Assembly: GCF_002233675.1 (NCBI RefSeq)
Contig: NZ_NMUQ01000002.1
Coordinates: forward strand, 905,404-969,403
DNA from: Paenibacillus herberti
GTDB taxonomy: Bacteria > Bacillota > Bacilli > Paenibacillales > Paenibacillaceae
Reading direction: 5' to 3'
Length of the DNA stretch: 64,000 bases
The notes under the pieces were generated by a model. That model was not told the origin of the DNA. It worked only from the letters and a program-made list of their open reading frames with translations, and ran no database searches. The translations under genes were made by a program, and so were the position numbers. This document shows positions 9,298 through 19,569 of the stretch, one piece after another (the stretch's first letter is position 1; each line of letters starts with the position of its first letter).

Positions 9298-10602
9298 ATG
9301 ACGAGACTAGAAGAGGAAAAAGTTTTCAAAGATCCTGTCCACAAATACATCTATGTTCAGGATCAATTAATCTGGGATTTAATCAATACGCCAGAGTTTC
9401 AGCGGCTGAGAAGAATTCGGCAACTCGGTACGACTTATTTAACTTTTCATGGTGCTGAGCACAGCCGATTTAGCCATTCCTTGGGCGTTTACGAAATAAC
9501 TCGCCGCATCATATCGCAATTCGAAAGAAGCGAGTATCGGGACTGGCCGCGAGAGGAAAAGTTGGTCTGCCTTTGTGCGGCGTTGCTGCATGATCTGGGA
9601 CATGGTCCCTTCTCCCATTCCATTGAGGAAGTCATGGAGTTCGACCATGAGGAGTGGAGCTGCCATATAATAGAAGGTAATACAGAAGTGAATCGCTTAC
9701 TCAGCGCTGTAGAGCCTGATTTTCCAACTAAAGTTGCCTCGATTATCCGCAAGACTTATGAGCAGCCGATCGTTGTCAATTTGGTTTCCAGCCAGATGGA
9801 TGCGGACCGGATGGACTATTTGCTCAGGGATGCATATTTCACTGGAGCTAACTACGGAACCTTCGATCTGGATCGAGTTCTACGGGTATTGAGACCTCAT
9901 CAAGGGCGAATTGTGGTGAAGGAAAGTGGCATGCATGCGGTAGAGGATTATTTGATGAGCCGATACCAAATGTACTGGCAAGTTTATTTTCACCCTGTTA
10001 CTCGCAGTTCCGAGATTATTTTGCGCAAAATTCTTCTCCGAGCCCAAGAGCTTTGCCACTCCGGCTACTCCTTCCGCTGGATTCCCGAGCCAATCATGCG
10101 GTTGTTCCGACAAGAGCTTGATGTCCCTACTTATTTGAAGTTAGATGAAGCACTTGTGCAAACGGCTTTTGCTGCGTGGACCGAGGAGGAGGACAAGTTG
10201 CTGGCAGGGTTATGCTCTAGATTTCTTCATCGCAAATTGTACAAGTATATAACCTTTGATCGGGAGCATGAATCAGAAGCACAGCTCTGTTTAGAGGAGT
10301 TGGTTGCTGCAGGAATGAATCCAAATTACGAGTTGGAAATTGATTTTCCGTACGATCTTCCCTATCATGTGTACCGTTCCCCTGTGGAGGGGCAGAGCGA
10401 GGGTGGACGAGGTAAACCTCCGATTCTGCTGCTTGAGCCACATGGCGGATTGACGGAAATTTCGCGGCGCTCCGATGTGGTGCAATCGATTACGGGTATG
10501 CATCGAGGGCAGTACCGTCTTTACTATGATGAGGAAGCGGCTAAGCTGATTTCACATCGCCTAAAACCCGGCGTTCTGACCAGACTTGGACTGGACGCGT
10601 AA
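9298..10602 (+). CDS. HD-domain phosphohydrolase (YwfO/SAMHD1-like)
   Basis: A 434-residue HD-superfamily protein related to B. subtilis YwfO and to dNTP triphosphohydrolases of the SAMHD1 type. The metal-binding set is visible: EHSRFSHSLGVYE (His near 54-60), LLHDLGHGPFSHS (the HD pair near 100) and MDADRMDYLLRDAYFTG (Asp near 165). RRIRQLGTTYLTFHGAEHSR is the typical run into the first His. The likely reaction is hydrolysis of dNTPs or another phosphoester; the substrate is not determined. The ATG at 9298 follows a modest GTGGGAG site. The gene occupies the place of metS in B. subtilis, and Spo0A-box sequences lie just upstream. Confidence 0.85.
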   Translation: MTRLEEEKVFKDPVHKYIYVQDQLIWDLINTPEFQRLRRIRQLGTTYLTFHGAEHSRFSHSLGVYEITRRIISQFERSEYRDWPREEKLVCLCAALLHDLGHGPFSHSIEEVMEFDHEEWSCHIIEGNTEVNRLLSAVEPDFPTKVASIIRKTYEQPIVVNLVSSQMDADRMDYLLRDAYFTGANYGTFDLDRVLRVLRPHQGRIVVKESGMHAVEDYLMSRYQMYWQVYFHPVTRSSEIILRKILLRAQELCHSGYSFRWIPEPIMRLFRQELDVPTYLKLDEALVQTAFAAWTEEEDKLLAGLCSRFLHRKLYKYITFDREHESEAQLCLEELVAAGMNPNYELEIDFPYDLPYHVYRSPVEGQSEGGRGKPPILLLEPHGGLTEISRRSDVVQSITGMHRGQYRLYYDEEAAKLISHRLKPGVLTRLGLDA

Positions 10603-10620
10603 CGAGAAAGGAGTCGAACG

Positions 10621-11394
10621 ATGACTGGATTAATCGACACACATACACATTTGGACTCAACTAAATTCGACAATGACCGCGATGAGGTTATTGCGCGCGC
10701 CAGGGAAGCTGGCGTGGAGCTGCTTTTTAATGTCGGCTTTAATCGGGAGACGATTCCGACAACGATGGAGCTTGTCGAAAAGTATCCTTTCATCTATGGC
10801 ATCATCGGCTGGCATCCGACAGATAGCGTGGACCTCAAGGAAGGTGATCTCGATTGGATCGAGTCGTTGATGACTCATCCGAAGGTCATTGCTTTGGGCG
10901 AAATCGGCCTGGATTATTATTGGGATACCTCACCGAAGGATGTTCAGCAACGGGTGTTCCGCGAACAGATTGCGATTGCGAAGCGCACTCGCAAGCCGAT
11001 TGTCATTCATAATCGCGATGCGCACGAAGATGTAGTTCGTATTTTGCGTGAGGAGAATGCGGCAGAGGTTGGAGGCGTCATGCACTGTTACTCGGGAAGC
11101 TGGGAAACAGCTAAAAAATGCCTGGATATGAATTTTTATATCTCGTTTGGTGGACCTGTAACGTTTAAAAATGCCAGGGTACCAAAAGAGGTGCTTGCGC
11201 AGGTTCCGCTCGACCGTCTGTTGCTCGAAACGGACTCTCCATATTTGGCTCCACACCCCCATCGTGGGAAGCGGAATGAGTCCTCATTTGTGACCCTTGT
11301 TGCCGAGACAGCAGCGGAAATAAAAGGTAGAACTGTCGATGAAATCGTTTCCATTACCTCGGCGAATGCAAGAAAATGTTTCCACATTTCTTGA
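10621..11394 (+). CDS. tatD: TatD-family metal-dependent DNase
   Basis: A 257-residue TatD/YabD-type hydrolase with a TIM-barrel metal site. Motifs: LIDTHTHLDS at the N-terminus (paired His), GEIGLDYYWD (Glu near 92), PIVIHNRDAHED (near 127), MHCYSGS (near 153) and LLETDSPYLAP (Asp near 205). TatD proteins are reported as 3'-5' DNases or D-aminoacyl-tRNA-deacylase-like enzymes. GAAAGGAG lies eight bases before the ATG and 18 bp after the HD gene, so the two are probably co-transcribed. Confidence 0.93.
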   Translation: MTGLIDTHTHLDSTKFDNDRDEVIARAREAGVELLFNVGFNRETIPTTMELVEKYPFIYGIIGWHPTDSVDLKEGDLDWIESLMTHPKVIALGEIGLDYYWDTSPKDVQQRVFREQIAIAKRTRKPIVIHNRDAHEDVVRILREENAAEVGGVMHCYSGSWETAKKCLDMNFYISFGGPVTFKNARVPKEVLAQVPLDRLLLETDSPYLAPHPHRGKRNESSFVTLVAETAAEIKGRTVDEIVSITSANARKCFHIS

Positions 11395-11516
11395 AAATAA
11401 GCGATAAAGGGTGAAAAAAGGGCCTGTGGGCTAGATAAATTGACCTTTCCTTGGCTAAAAAGCGGGAAACCGTTGAAATAACCTTCATTTTGGCTAATAG
11501 AGCATTTTATCGCGTC

Positions 11517-11546
11517 TTTACAATCGCTTGACGGAAACGGTATGAT
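11517..11546 (+). promoter_or_regulatory. Sigma-A promoter of the yabE riboswitch leader
   Basis: -35 TTTACA (11517-11522), an 18-bp spacer and -10 TATGAT (11541-11546). Transcription would start near 11553, about 30 bases before the riboswitch. Confidence 0.6.
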
Positions 11547-11579
11547 TCAACACAGAGCTTTGAGTGATGCAGTTTTTCA

Positions 11580-11790
11580 TCATTCGCTTAATCTCCTCAT
11601 TTGGGGAGAGCGGGGGAACCAATACAGTCCATATTGGCAAGCTATACATATCCGTTTTCGGGTGTCACTTGTCAGGGCAAGCTGTACTTTTCCAGGGGTG
11701 AATTCGCCGGGACCACGAGCAGGGTCCGCAGGCCGATAGGGCAGCTCTCTTGTCCGAACCCGTCAGCTAACCTCGTCAGCGTAAATAAGA
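11580..11790 (+). promoter_or_regulatory. Cyclic-di-AMP riboswitch (ydaO/yuaA class)
   Basis: The conserved blocks of the ydaO-yuaA aptamer are present in order: CGCTTAATCTCCTC, GAGCGGGGGAACCAATAC, GGGTGAATTCGCCGGGACC, GCAGGGTCC and finally GAACCCGTCAGCTAACCTCG ending in GTCAGCG. The outer CGCT / AGCG can pair as P1. This class binds c-di-AMP and usually turns transcription off by favouring a terminator; one lies 46 bp downstream. Association with cell-wall-remodelling genes such as yabE is typical. Boundaries are approximate. Confidence 0.95.
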
Positions 11791-11835
11791 GAGATCAACC
11801 TCGTGTTTTACTTCCATTATTCGTGATCAACCCGG

Positions 11836-11878
11836 GAAGCCACGAAACAGATCCTCTGTCGACGGCTTCTTTTTGTTT
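11836..11878 (+). terminator. Riboswitch expression-platform terminator
   Basis: GAAGCC / GGCTTC plus an inner ACAGA / TCTGT helix, then TTTTTGTTTG. It lies between the riboswitch and yabE, about 155 bp before the start codon, so readthrough is needed for expression. Confidence 0.82.
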
Positions 11879-12032
11879 GAATATTGCGATAAACGTCGAC
11901 ATAGGGTTAACCGTGGAGGTGAAGCGAGGTTGTCAGCGGCGTGCTGCTCAGCACGTACAAAATCTAAATAGTCGCGTCTTGAATTATCATGCGTAACACG
12001 AGGCGGCGGGGCTATGAAGGAGGACCGAAGAA

Positions 12033-13187
12033 GTGGGCGCTATCCCTTTAAAGGAAACCCATGTACAACGATCATCCAGCAAGTCTTTCCAATGGCGATG
12101 GAAGCATGACAACCTGCGTTTGATTTTACTTAGTGCAACAATCTCAATCGCTATGACTTTCATGTTTTTGGTGTTGCTGAACGGGACGTCAGAGAAGAAT
12201 GTCTCCCTAGTGCTGAATGGACAGGAGAAAATCGTAAGCACGAATCACTCCTCCCTTGAGCAACTGCTGGATGAGCAAGCGATAGCTGTCGGACCGAATG
12301 ATCAATTGTCCGTACCGCTTAGCTCGGCACTGCAGGAAGGTGACCGTATTGTGATTGAACAAGCGGTACCGGTTACGATTCTAGCTGATGGAAAAACCAA
12401 GAAGGTATACACGACCGAAAAGACCGTGAAAGCAGCAATTGGAGAATCCAATATTGCAGTGCGTGAGCAAGACAAAGTATTTCCGGCTTCCAACAGCAAG
12501 CTTAAAGCCGATATGACGATCCGCATCATGAGGATCGACAAACATCAGATGACCACGAAGCACAATATTCCTTTCACCATTGTCCGTAAACAGGATGCTA
12601 CCTTGGAAAAGGGTAAGCTCAAAATGGTGAAGGCTGGCCAGGATGGTCAGCTCGTTAAAACCTTCGAAAAGGTGTACCAGGATGGCAAACTGGTATTGAC
12701 CACGCTGCTCGCCAAATCTATGGAAAAACCCGCTGTCGACAAAGTGATAGCTGTAGGAACTAAGGAAAAACCAAAGCCTAAAGCGACTACTTTAAGTGCG
12801 GGAACCTCATCGCCAACTTCAGCAACTACAAAATCAGGCATGAATTTCAAAGCGAAAAAAATATTGACCAACGTAACTCTGACCGCGTATACGGCCGGAT
12901 TTGCATCTACGGGCAAATCTAAAGGTGATGCCGGTTATGGAATTACGGCTTCCGGAGCAACAGTATCCGAGGGGCGCACAATTGCAGTTGACCCTGATGT
13001 CATCCCTATGGGATGGTGGGTGTATATAGAAGGAATCGGATTCCGTCGTGCTGAAGACACTGGTGGTGCGATCAATGGTAAGAAAATCGATGTGTTTTAT
13101 GAAAGTGAATCCTACGTAAAAAAATTCGGTAAAAAGCGCGGTTACACGGTCTACGTTTTAGGACCGACGAAGCCGAAGCTTAGCTGA
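12033..13187 (+). CDS. yabE: YabE-type 3D/G5-domain cell wall protein
   Basis: A 384-residue cell-surface protein of the YabE/RpfB-like group. A membrane segment (about residues 30-50, LLSATISIAMTFMFLVLL) anchors or exports it. Two DUF348 repeats follow (about 56-160, starting VSLVLNGQEK and VPVTILADGK), then a G5-like domain (about 165-235), a Ser/Thr-rich linker, and a C-terminal 3D domain (about 285-378) with the Asp triad in IAVDPDVIPMG, RRAEDTGGAI and KIDVFY. The family is linked to peptidoglycan remodelling. GTG 12033 is nine bases after AAGGAGG. Expression should depend on the upstream c-di-AMP riboswitch. Confidence 0.9.
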   Translation: MGAIPLKETHVQRSSSKSFQWRWKHDNLRLILLSATISIAMTFMFLVLLNGTSEKNVSLVLNGQEKIVSTNHSSLEQLLDEQAIAVGPNDQLSVPLSSALQEGDRIVIEQAVPVTILADGKTKKVYTTEKTVKAAIGESNIAVREQDKVFPASNSKLKADMTIRIMRIDKHQMTTKHNIPFTIVRKQDATLEKGKLKMVKAGQDGQLVKTFEKVYQDGKLVLTTLLAKSMEKPAVDKVIAVGTKEKPKPKATTLSAGTSSPTSATTKSGMNFKAKKILTNVTLTAYTAGFASTGKSKGDAGYGITASGATVSEGRTIAVDPDVIPMGWWVYIEGIGFRRAEDTGGAINGKKIDVFYESESYVKKFGKKRGYTVYVLGPTKPKLS

Positions 13188-13199
13188 TCCTTTTGCGAG

Positions 13200-13228
13200 C
13201 GGGCCCGCTGTTTCCAGCGGCCCGTTTT
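13200..13228 (+). terminator. Intrinsic terminator after yabE
   Basis: CGGGCCCGCTG pairs with CAGCGGCCCG (one bulged base) around a TTTC loop, followed by TTTT. Confidence 0.75.
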
Positions 13229-13341
13229 GGGCGTTTTTAGGGATATTCGAGGTTAGCCCCCCATGTTCGAGCGCAAGCTAGCGATATGGCTTACTTATTC
13301 ATACCCGCTCTGCAGGGACTGGAATCAAAGGAGACAAACTG

Positions 13342-14762
<1,421 letters not shown>

Positions 14763-14805
14763 TCCAATTAATTGCTGGCTTCCGTCCCGTTCAGGAGGTC
14801 ATTTT

Positions 14806-14853
14806 AAAGCTTTTCATGAGATCATCCCTCGGGTGATTCATGAAAGGCTTTTT
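14806..14853 (+). terminator. Intrinsic terminator after ksgA
   Basis: A long stem (AAAGCTTTTCATGA with ATCATCC, pairing with GGGTGAT and TCATGAAAGGCTTT) ends in TTTTT. It closes the rnmV-ksgA unit. Confidence 0.85.
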
Positions 14854-14942
14854 CATTTGCTGGATACCTGAAGCTGGGCGGCTATACGATAAAGCTGTTG
14901 TCACCATTCCTGCCGCTTGCCCATAGGCTAGAGCTAGAGGTG

Positions 14943-15836
14943 ATGGGCACAGTGGTAACAGGGGACTTTGTCGTTCGACGTTCGTATGGCGGAGATGTTT
15001 TATTCCGCGTGGAAGCGGTTCTTGGTCAAACGGCCATTCTAAAAGGTGCGGATTATCGTCTGCTGGCCGATGCGCCGGTTGAAGACCTGACTAAGGTCAG
15101 CAATCCAGAGGAGCTTAGTGTGACCCAATCCTTGCGTAGCAAGGTGAAAGCATCCAATCAGCGGATGAGTGCAGAGCTGATGGATCATTCCTTTTTAAAC
15201 GAGTTGGAATATCGTCCTGAGGAAACTCATTCTTATTTCGATCTGCCGGGTAAAGTGCTGCATCTCGACGGAGATGCCAACTATATGCGCAAAAGCATGC
15301 AGCTCTACAATCAGATGAAGGTTCCTGCTCAAGGACTTCATGTCACGGAAACACAGATGGCGGATCTGCTGTATCATCTGCTTCCTCAGGTAAAGCCGGA
15401 TATCGTCGTCATTACCGGCCATGACGGCCTGCTCAAAACGCGTGAGCGGAGCGAGCTCTATAGTATCTCCAGCTATAAGAACTCCCAGAACTTCGTAAAT
15501 GCGGTGCATATAGTCCGGGAGTACGATAAGAACCGCGATAATCTCGTCGTTGTCGCTGGCGCTTGCCAGTCGTATTACGAGGCGCTGCTGCAGGCTGGAG
15601 CGAACTTTGCCAGCTCTCCAGGGAGAATTCTCATTCATGCGTTGGATCCCGTCTACGTGGCGATTAAGGCGAGCTACACGTCGATCCGGGAATGTGTCAA
15701 TCTACCCGACATTATCCATGGCACGATTTCCGGCATAGATGGCGTCGGAGGCATCGAGACGATGGGACGTTACCGGGTAGGACTTCCTAAGCCGATTGAG
15801 ATTAAAAAGGTAAATCCAAACCCCTATTATGCGTAG
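14943..15836 (+). CDS. yabG: Sporulation-specific protease YabG
   Basis: A 297-residue YabG-family cysteine-type protease, which processes spore coat proteins in the mother cell under sigma-K in B. subtilis. The opening GTVVTGDFVVRRSYGGDVLF and the central VLHLDGD, VITGHDGLLK and VVVAGACQSYYEALLQAGANF segments are characteristic; the Cys in AGACQS is the candidate nucleophile. ATG 14943 is close to its AGAGGTG site, and GTG 14940 is an alternative. A sigma-K-like CTATACGATA occurs near 14882 but is not convincing alone. Confidence 0.9.
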   Translation: MGTVVTGDFVVRRSYGGDVLFRVEAVLGQTAILKGADYRLLADAPVEDLTKVSNPEELSVTQSLRSKVKASNQRMSAELMDHSFLNELEYRPEETHSYFDLPGKVLHLDGDANYMRKSMQLYNQMKVPAQGLHVTETQMADLLYHLLPQVKPDIVVITGHDGLLKTRERSELYSISSYKNSQNFVNAVHIVREYDKNRDNLVVVAGACQSYYEALLQAGANFASSPGRILIHALDPVYVAIKASYTSIRECVNLPDIIHGTISGIDGVGGIETMGRYRVGLPKPIEIKKVNPNPYYA

Positions 15837-15882
15837 CAAAATAAACATTATTCACCTTGCAAGGAAAGTCGAAAAATATTCA

Positions 15883-15912
15883 TTGACACTAAACTTAGTG
15901 CAGTGATATAAT
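15883..15912 (+). promoter_or_regulatory. Upstream veg promoter (sigma-A)
   Basis: -35 TTGACA (15883-15888), an 18-bp spacer and -10 TATAAT (15907-15912): both hexamers are perfect consensus. Confidence 0.82.
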
Positions 15913-15923
15913 TTTTTGTTTAT

Positions 15924-15953
15924 TTGACATTACCTCTTTACTTGGGCTATAAT
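15924..15953 (+). promoter_or_regulatory. Downstream veg promoter (sigma-A)
   Basis: A second perfect pair, TTGACA (15924-15929), 18 bp, TATAAT (15948-15953), 41 bp after the first. Tandem strong promoters suit the known high expression of veg. Confidence 0.82.
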
Positions 15954-15980
15954 GGACAAGGAAAGAGGTGGTAGTTACCA

Positions 15981-16253
15981 ATGGCTAGAAATGCTTTGTC
16001 TGAGATCAAGCGCAGCATGGAAGCTCATATTGGAGCCAAAATTATGCTGCGGGCTAACGGAGGCCGCCGCAAGACGGTTGAACGTTCTGGTGTTTTGGAA
16101 GAAACCTACCCATCTGTTTTCATCGTTAAACTTGACCAGGACCAGCATGCTTTCAAGCGTGTCTCCTACAGCTATGCGGATATCCTGACGGATTCAGTGG
16201 AGGTCACCGTCTGCAATGACGAAGGCCAAGTCCGCATCAATCCGCTTCACTGA
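15981..16253 (+). CDS. veg: Veg protein
   Basis: A 90-residue Veg family protein, starting [18 protein letters not shown], with the conserved [21 protein letters not shown]. subtilis Veg is abundant in growth and has been linked to biofilm formation and spore outgrowth; its mechanism is not clear. AGAGGTGG lies before the ATG. It sits behind two consensus promoters and ahead of a terminator, so it is a monocistronic, highly expressed unit. Confidence 0.94.
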   Translation: MARNALSEIKRSMEAHIGAKIMLRANGGRRKTVERSGVLEETYPSVFIVKLDQDQHAFKRVSYSYADILTDSVEVTVCNDEGQVRINPLH

Positions 16254-16283
16254 GACATTATGACTGGTTACAACGGGGAACCT

Positions 16284-16320
16284 TTGCGCGCGCGGCCGCT
16301 GGCCAGCGTGCTTTTTTTTA
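16284..16320 (+). terminator. Intrinsic terminator after veg
   Basis: A GC-rich hairpin around GGCC GCT GGCC with partly paired flanks (GCGCGC / AGCGTGC), followed by eight T residues. Confidence 0.8.
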
Positions 16321-16368
16321 TGTATATGGAAAATAAGGGGCAGATATGGCTCCGCACGGCTCATGGTT

Positions 16369-16399
16369 CGAATATCTAAAGCTCATGACCCTCATACTA
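16369..16399 (+). promoter_or_regulatory. Sigma-G promoter of sspF
   Basis: -35 CGAATA (16369-16374), an 18-bp spacer and -10 CATACTA (16393-16399). The sigma-G consensus is TGAATA and CATACTA with 17-18 bp between. It lies 62 bp before a forespore-type SASP gene. Confidence 0.78.
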
Positions 16400-16461
16400 C
16401 AGGGGTACGGTTGCCCGAGCGGCTTCTGTACCGGTAATGAAGAGTAGAGGAGGCGATCCCA

Positions 16462-16644
16462 ATGAGTCGCAGAAGACGCAGCATGATGTCGGAGCAGTTG
16501 AAGGTTGAGCTGGCCAAGGATTTGGGCTTCTACGATACTGTCCAGCAAGAGGGCTGGGGCGGCATCAAAGCGAAGGACGCCGGGAATATGGTAAAACGGG
16601 CGATCCAGATAGCTGAAGAGACGGCCTCACGCCAGCAACGTTAG
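16462..16644 (+). CDS. sspF: Small acid-soluble spore protein, alpha/beta type (SspF)
   Basis: A 60-residue alpha/beta-type SASP. The conserved [20 protein letters not shown] and AGNMVKRAI segments match B. subtilis SspF, which coats and protects spore DNA. It has an Arg-rich start ([12 protein letters not shown]) and GAGGAGG ten bases upstream. A sigma-G promoter and its own terminator bracket it, indicating forespore-specific monocistronic expression. Confidence 0.94.
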   Translation: MSRRRRSMMSEQLKVELAKDLGFYDTVQQEGWGGIKAKDAGNMVKRAIQIAEETASRQQR

Positions 16645-16649
16645 ACAAT

Positions 16650-16699
16650 AAAAGCAGCCCTGTGCGCAGTTGATGCGCACAGGGCTGCTTTTCGCTTTT
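16650..16699 (+). terminator. Intrinsic terminator after sspF
   Basis: A perfect 19-bp stem, AAAAGCAGCCCTGTGCGCA with its complement, loop GTTGA; the 3' arm ends in TTTT, then CGCTTTT. Its symmetry would allow action in both directions. Confidence 0.9.
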
Positions 16700-16757
16700 C
16701 TCCCGGACCGATGCTATAATGGATGCAGTTTATCTACGAACGGGTGAATAGGGATCG

Positions 16758-17612
16758 ATGAAAATCTACGAGAAAGCACCGGCCAAAATCAATTTGCTGC
16801 TGGATGTACTGCGTAAGCGCGAAGACGGTTTCCATGAGGTCGAGATGATCATGACGATGGTCGATCTATCCGATCGCCTGGAGATGGAAGAGCTGCAGCG
16901 TGATGCCATCATTATTTCCAGCCAAGCCGGCTACATACCGCTTGATGAGAAAAACCTTGCCTTCCAGGCAGCACGCCTGATCAAGGAGCGTTACGACGTC
17001 AAAAAGGGCGTTTATATCCATCTCGACAAAAAGATTCCGGTTGCTGCCGGTTTGGCCGGTGGCAGCAGCGACGCCGCTGCGGCGCTTCGCGGATTGAATC
17101 GGTTATGGAAGCTCGGCATTCCAGAGGAGGAGTTATGCCTACTCGGAGCCGAGCTTGGATCAGATGTGCCTTTCTGCGTAACTGGCGGTACAGCGCTCGC
17201 TACTGGACGCGGCGAGAAGCTGGAACCAATCGAAAACCCGCCTTCCTGTTGGGTCGTACTGGCTAAACCGCCAATCAATGTGTCCACGGCTGATGTGTAT
17301 GGCCGATTCCGCGTTGATGCCGTCAAGCAGCATCCTTCGCTGGATGGGATGATGAGCGCGATCCGCAGCGGCTCGTTCAATGGAGTATGCGATGAGCTTG
17401 GCAATGTGCTGGAGGATGTGACGCTGCAACTCTACCCGGAGGTTAGTATGCTCAAAGAGAGCATGCTGAAGCTTGGTGCGGATGGAGTGCTCATGTCCGG
17501 CAGTGGACCGACTGTATTCGGCCTTGTCTCCAAGGAAGCCAAGCTGGCTCGGATATACAATGGGCTGCGCGGTTTTTGCAAAGAAGTGTATGTGGTAAGA
17601 ATGCTTACATGA
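16758..17612 (+). CDS. ispE: 4-diphosphocytidyl-2-C-methyl-D-erythritol kinase
   Basis: A 284-residue GHMP kinase, IspE, which phosphorylates CDP-ME in the MEP isoprenoid pathway. It starts with the family opening [13 protein letters not shown]. The ATP-binding motif is [20 protein letters not shown] (near 94-113), and the C-terminal GHMP motif is [12 protein letters not shown] near 245. An AGGGAT site lies before the ATG. It precedes purR, as yabH does in B. subtilis. Confidence 0.94.
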   Translation: MKIYEKAPAKINLLLDVLRKREDGFHEVEMIMTMVDLSDRLEMEELQRDAIIISSQAGYIPLDEKNLAFQAARLIKERYDVKKGVYIHLDKKIPVAAGLAGGSSDAAAALRGLNRLWKLGIPEEELCLLGAELGSDVPFCVTGGTALATGRGEKLEPIENPPSCWVVLAKPPINVSTADVYGRFRVDAVKQHPSLDGMMSAIRSGSFNGVCDELGNVLEDVTLQLYPEVSMLKESMLKLGADGVLMSGSGPTVFGLVSKEAKLARIYNGLRGFCKEVYVVRMLT

Positions 17613-17626
17613 CAAGGTCACCAAAC

Positions 17627-17656
17627 TTGATTAAATCCGTATAAAGATGATATATT
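17627..17656 (+). promoter_or_regulatory. Candidate sigma-A promoter of purR
   Basis: TTGATT (17627-17632), an 18-bp spacer and TATATT (17651-17656), 38 bp before purR. Confidence 0.45.
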
Positions 17657-17694
17657 GTCTATACAATATTCGGATTTAGCCAGGGGGATTCAGG

Positions 17695-18522
17695 GTGAAA
17701 AAGCTCAAACGCAGTGCTCGATTGGTCGAGATGACCCAATATTTACTTAATCGTCCCCATACGTTAATTTCTTTGACCGCATTCGCGGATCGATATCAAT
17801 CAGCCAAATCCTCCATCAGCGAGGATCTGGCGATTATCAAGGAAGTATTCGAGGAGGAAGGCATCGGCCAGCTCCAGACGCTCGCAGGAGCAGCCGGTGG
17901 AGTCAGGTTCATCCCGAGACTACCTAACGATAAAGCCCTAGAGATCATTCTAAAGGTATGTCGGGAGCTGGAGCAGCCGGAGCGGGTACTTCCAGGTGGT
18001 TACTTGTATATGACGGACATGCTTGGCATGCCGAGTCTGCTGGGCGATGTTGGCCGGATTTTTGCGACCGCTTTCGCTGATCGACAGATCGATGTCATTA
18101 TGACGGTGGAGACCAAAGGAATCCCGCTTGCCTATGCGGCAGCAGCTTGCCTCAACCTGCCGGTTGTCATTGTGCGTCGCGACAACAAGGTGACGGAGGG
18201 TTCGGCCGTAAGCATCAATTACGTGTCCGGGTCTAACAAGCGCATTCAGACGATGTCGCTGGCCCGCCGTGCGCTCAAGGAACAATCCCGCGTGCTCATC
18301 ATTGACGACTTCATGAAGGCGGGCGGTACGGTGCAAGGCATGATGGACCTGCTGCATGAATTCAATGCAACTGTCGCAGGTGTAGGTGTGTTCGTTGAGT
18401 CCGGTGAGATCGGCACCGAGGATCGCTTGCTGGAGGACTATGTGTCGCTGGCTAAGCTGACCGCGGTTGATCTTAAGACGAAGCAGACTACGATCGTCCC
18501 GGGCAACTATTTTCAATCCTGA
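17695..18522 (+). CDS. purR: Purine operon repressor PurR
   Basis: A 275-residue PurR of the Gram-positive type: an N-terminal winged helix-turn-helix (about 1-75, [14 protein letters not shown]) joined to a phosphoribosyltransferase-fold domain that senses PRPP. The PRPP loop is [16 protein letters not shown] (near 200-215). It represses purine genes when PRPP is low. GTG 17695 is seven bases after AGGGGG. It starts a purR-ridA unit, as in B. subtilis, overlapping the ridA ribosome-binding region. Confidence 0.94.
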   Translation: MKKLKRSARLVEMTQYLLNRPHTLISLTAFADRYQSAKSSISEDLAIIKEVFEEEGIGQLQTLAGAAGGVRFIPRLPNDKALEIILKVCRELEQPERVLPGGYLYMTDMLGMPSLLGDVGRIFATAFADRQIDVIMTVETKGIPLAYAAAACLNLPVVIVRRDNKVTEGSAVSINYVSGSNKRIQTMSLARRALKEQSRVLIIDDFMKAGGTVQGMMDLLHEFNATVAGVGVFVESGEIGTEDRLLEDYVSLAKLTAVDLKTKQTTIVPGNYFQS

Positions 18523-18539
18523 TGAGGAGGCTACATGCC

Positions 18540-18932
18540 ATGTCTAAGCTTGAAACGATTACAGCCAGCGGAGCACCAGCCGCGATCGGTCCTTATTCCC
18601 ACGCAGTGAAGCTAGGAGATCTGTTGTTTACCTCGGGTCAGATTCCACTGCTGCCTGATGGCACGCTTGTTGAAGGTGATATCCAGGAGCAAACGGCTCA
18701 AGTATTCCGTAATCTTGAGGCTGTGTTGGCAGCAGGAGGTTCTTCGTTGTCCCAGGTCGTCAAGGCGACGGTATTCCTGAAGGATATGAACCAGTTCGTC
18801 GCGGTTAATGAGGTGTACGCTTCCTTCTTCGGAGACCATAAACCGGCTCGTTCAGCTGTTGAAGTGGCAAGGCTTCCAAAGGATGTGCTTGTCGAAATTG
18901 AGGTTATTGCATCGACTACTGTCGAACCGTAA
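18540..18932 (+). CDS. ridA: RidA-family reactive intermediate deaminase
   Basis: A 130-residue RidA/YabJ protein that hydrolyses reactive 2-aminoacrylate and similar enamines; in B. subtilis YabJ is also needed for full PurR function. The motifs [28 protein letters not shown] and the C-terminal [20 protein letters not shown], with the conserved Arg near residue 105, are visible. The ATG at 18540 is ten bases after GAGGAGG. Confidence 0.94.
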   Translation: MSKLETITASGAPAAIGPYSHAVKLGDLLFTSGQIPLLPDGTLVEGDIQEQTAQVFRNLEAVLAAGGSSLSQVVKATVFLKDMNQFVAVNEVYASFFGDHKPARSAVEVARLPKDVLVEIEVIASTTVEP

Positions 18933-18993
18933 GGAATAATCTTATTTTCCAAAATTTATTTTATAAAATGCCAGTCAAGTGGCGAATTTAAGA

Positions 18994-19021
18994 AGGAATC
19001 TGTACGAAAATGTGGAATTAA
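18994..19021 (+). promoter_or_regulatory. Sigma-H promoter of spoVG
   Basis: AGGAATC (18994-19000) and GTGGAATT (19012-19019) have the spacing of the B. subtilis spoVG sigma-H promoter as I recall it (AGGATTTC and GTGGAATTG). It lies 37 bp before the spoVG start. Confidence 0.75.
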
Positions 19022-19058
19022 ACACCAAGTCTTCGAGAGGCAAAGGTGGTGAACACAA

Positions 19059-19346
19059 GTGCAGATTACTGATGTCAGACTCCGCCGCGTTAATTCCGAG
19101 GGGCGTATGAAAGCAATAGCTTCCATCACCATTGATAATGAATTTGTCGTTCATGATATTCGCGTCATTGACGGGAACAATGGGATGTTTGTCGCTATGC
19201 CAAGCAAGCGTACGCCTGATGGGGAATTCCGGGATATTGCCCACCCGATCTCTTCCACCACCCGGGAGAAAATTCAAGCAGCTGTGCTCGCCGAATACGA
19301 GCGCGCGGCAACGGAAGAGGAAGTTGCAATCGAAGAAGGCGCCTGA
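19059..19346 (+). CDS. spoVG: SpoVG, RNA-binding regulatory protein
   Basis: A 95-residue SpoVG, a small regulator affecting septation at sporulation and, in other Firmicutes, virulence and capsule; it binds nucleic acids. It opens with [20 protein letters not shown] and has the conserved [20 protein letters not shown]. The C-terminal tail is acidic. GTG 19059 is about nine bases after AGGTGGTGA. A sigma-H promoter and a terminator frame it. Confidence 0.95.
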   Translation: MQITDVRLRRVNSEGRMKAIASITIDNEFVVHDIRVIDGNNGMFVAMPSKRTPDGEFRDIAHPISSTTREKIQAAVLAEYERAATEEEVAIEEGA

Positions 19347-19381
19347 TTCAACAGGGCCGGAACAATCCAGCTTTACTTAGG

Positions 19382-19410
19382 AGGGAGCCTCAGGGCTCCC
19401 TTTCTTTTTA
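19382..19410 (+). terminator. Intrinsic terminator after spoVG
   Basis: Perfect stem AGGGAGCC / GGCTCCCT, loop TCAG, then TTCTTTTT. Confidence 0.88.
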
Positions 19411-19569
19411 TGCCGATATGGATACCCATCCTCATCATTTCTCGTTTTTTCATCGCATCCCTATGCCGTCTTTGGACGGGTAGGCTGTGTTGCTTGTTTG
19501 GCAGGAATGGGATATATATAGGATTACGGGTTAATCGATGATATTGAAATACAGGGAGGAATGTCAGCG

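Noticed and set aside
11542-11996. Short proteins read across the leader before yabE
   Set aside because: They overlap the c-di-AMP riboswitch and its terminator; conserved RNA sequence explains the region.
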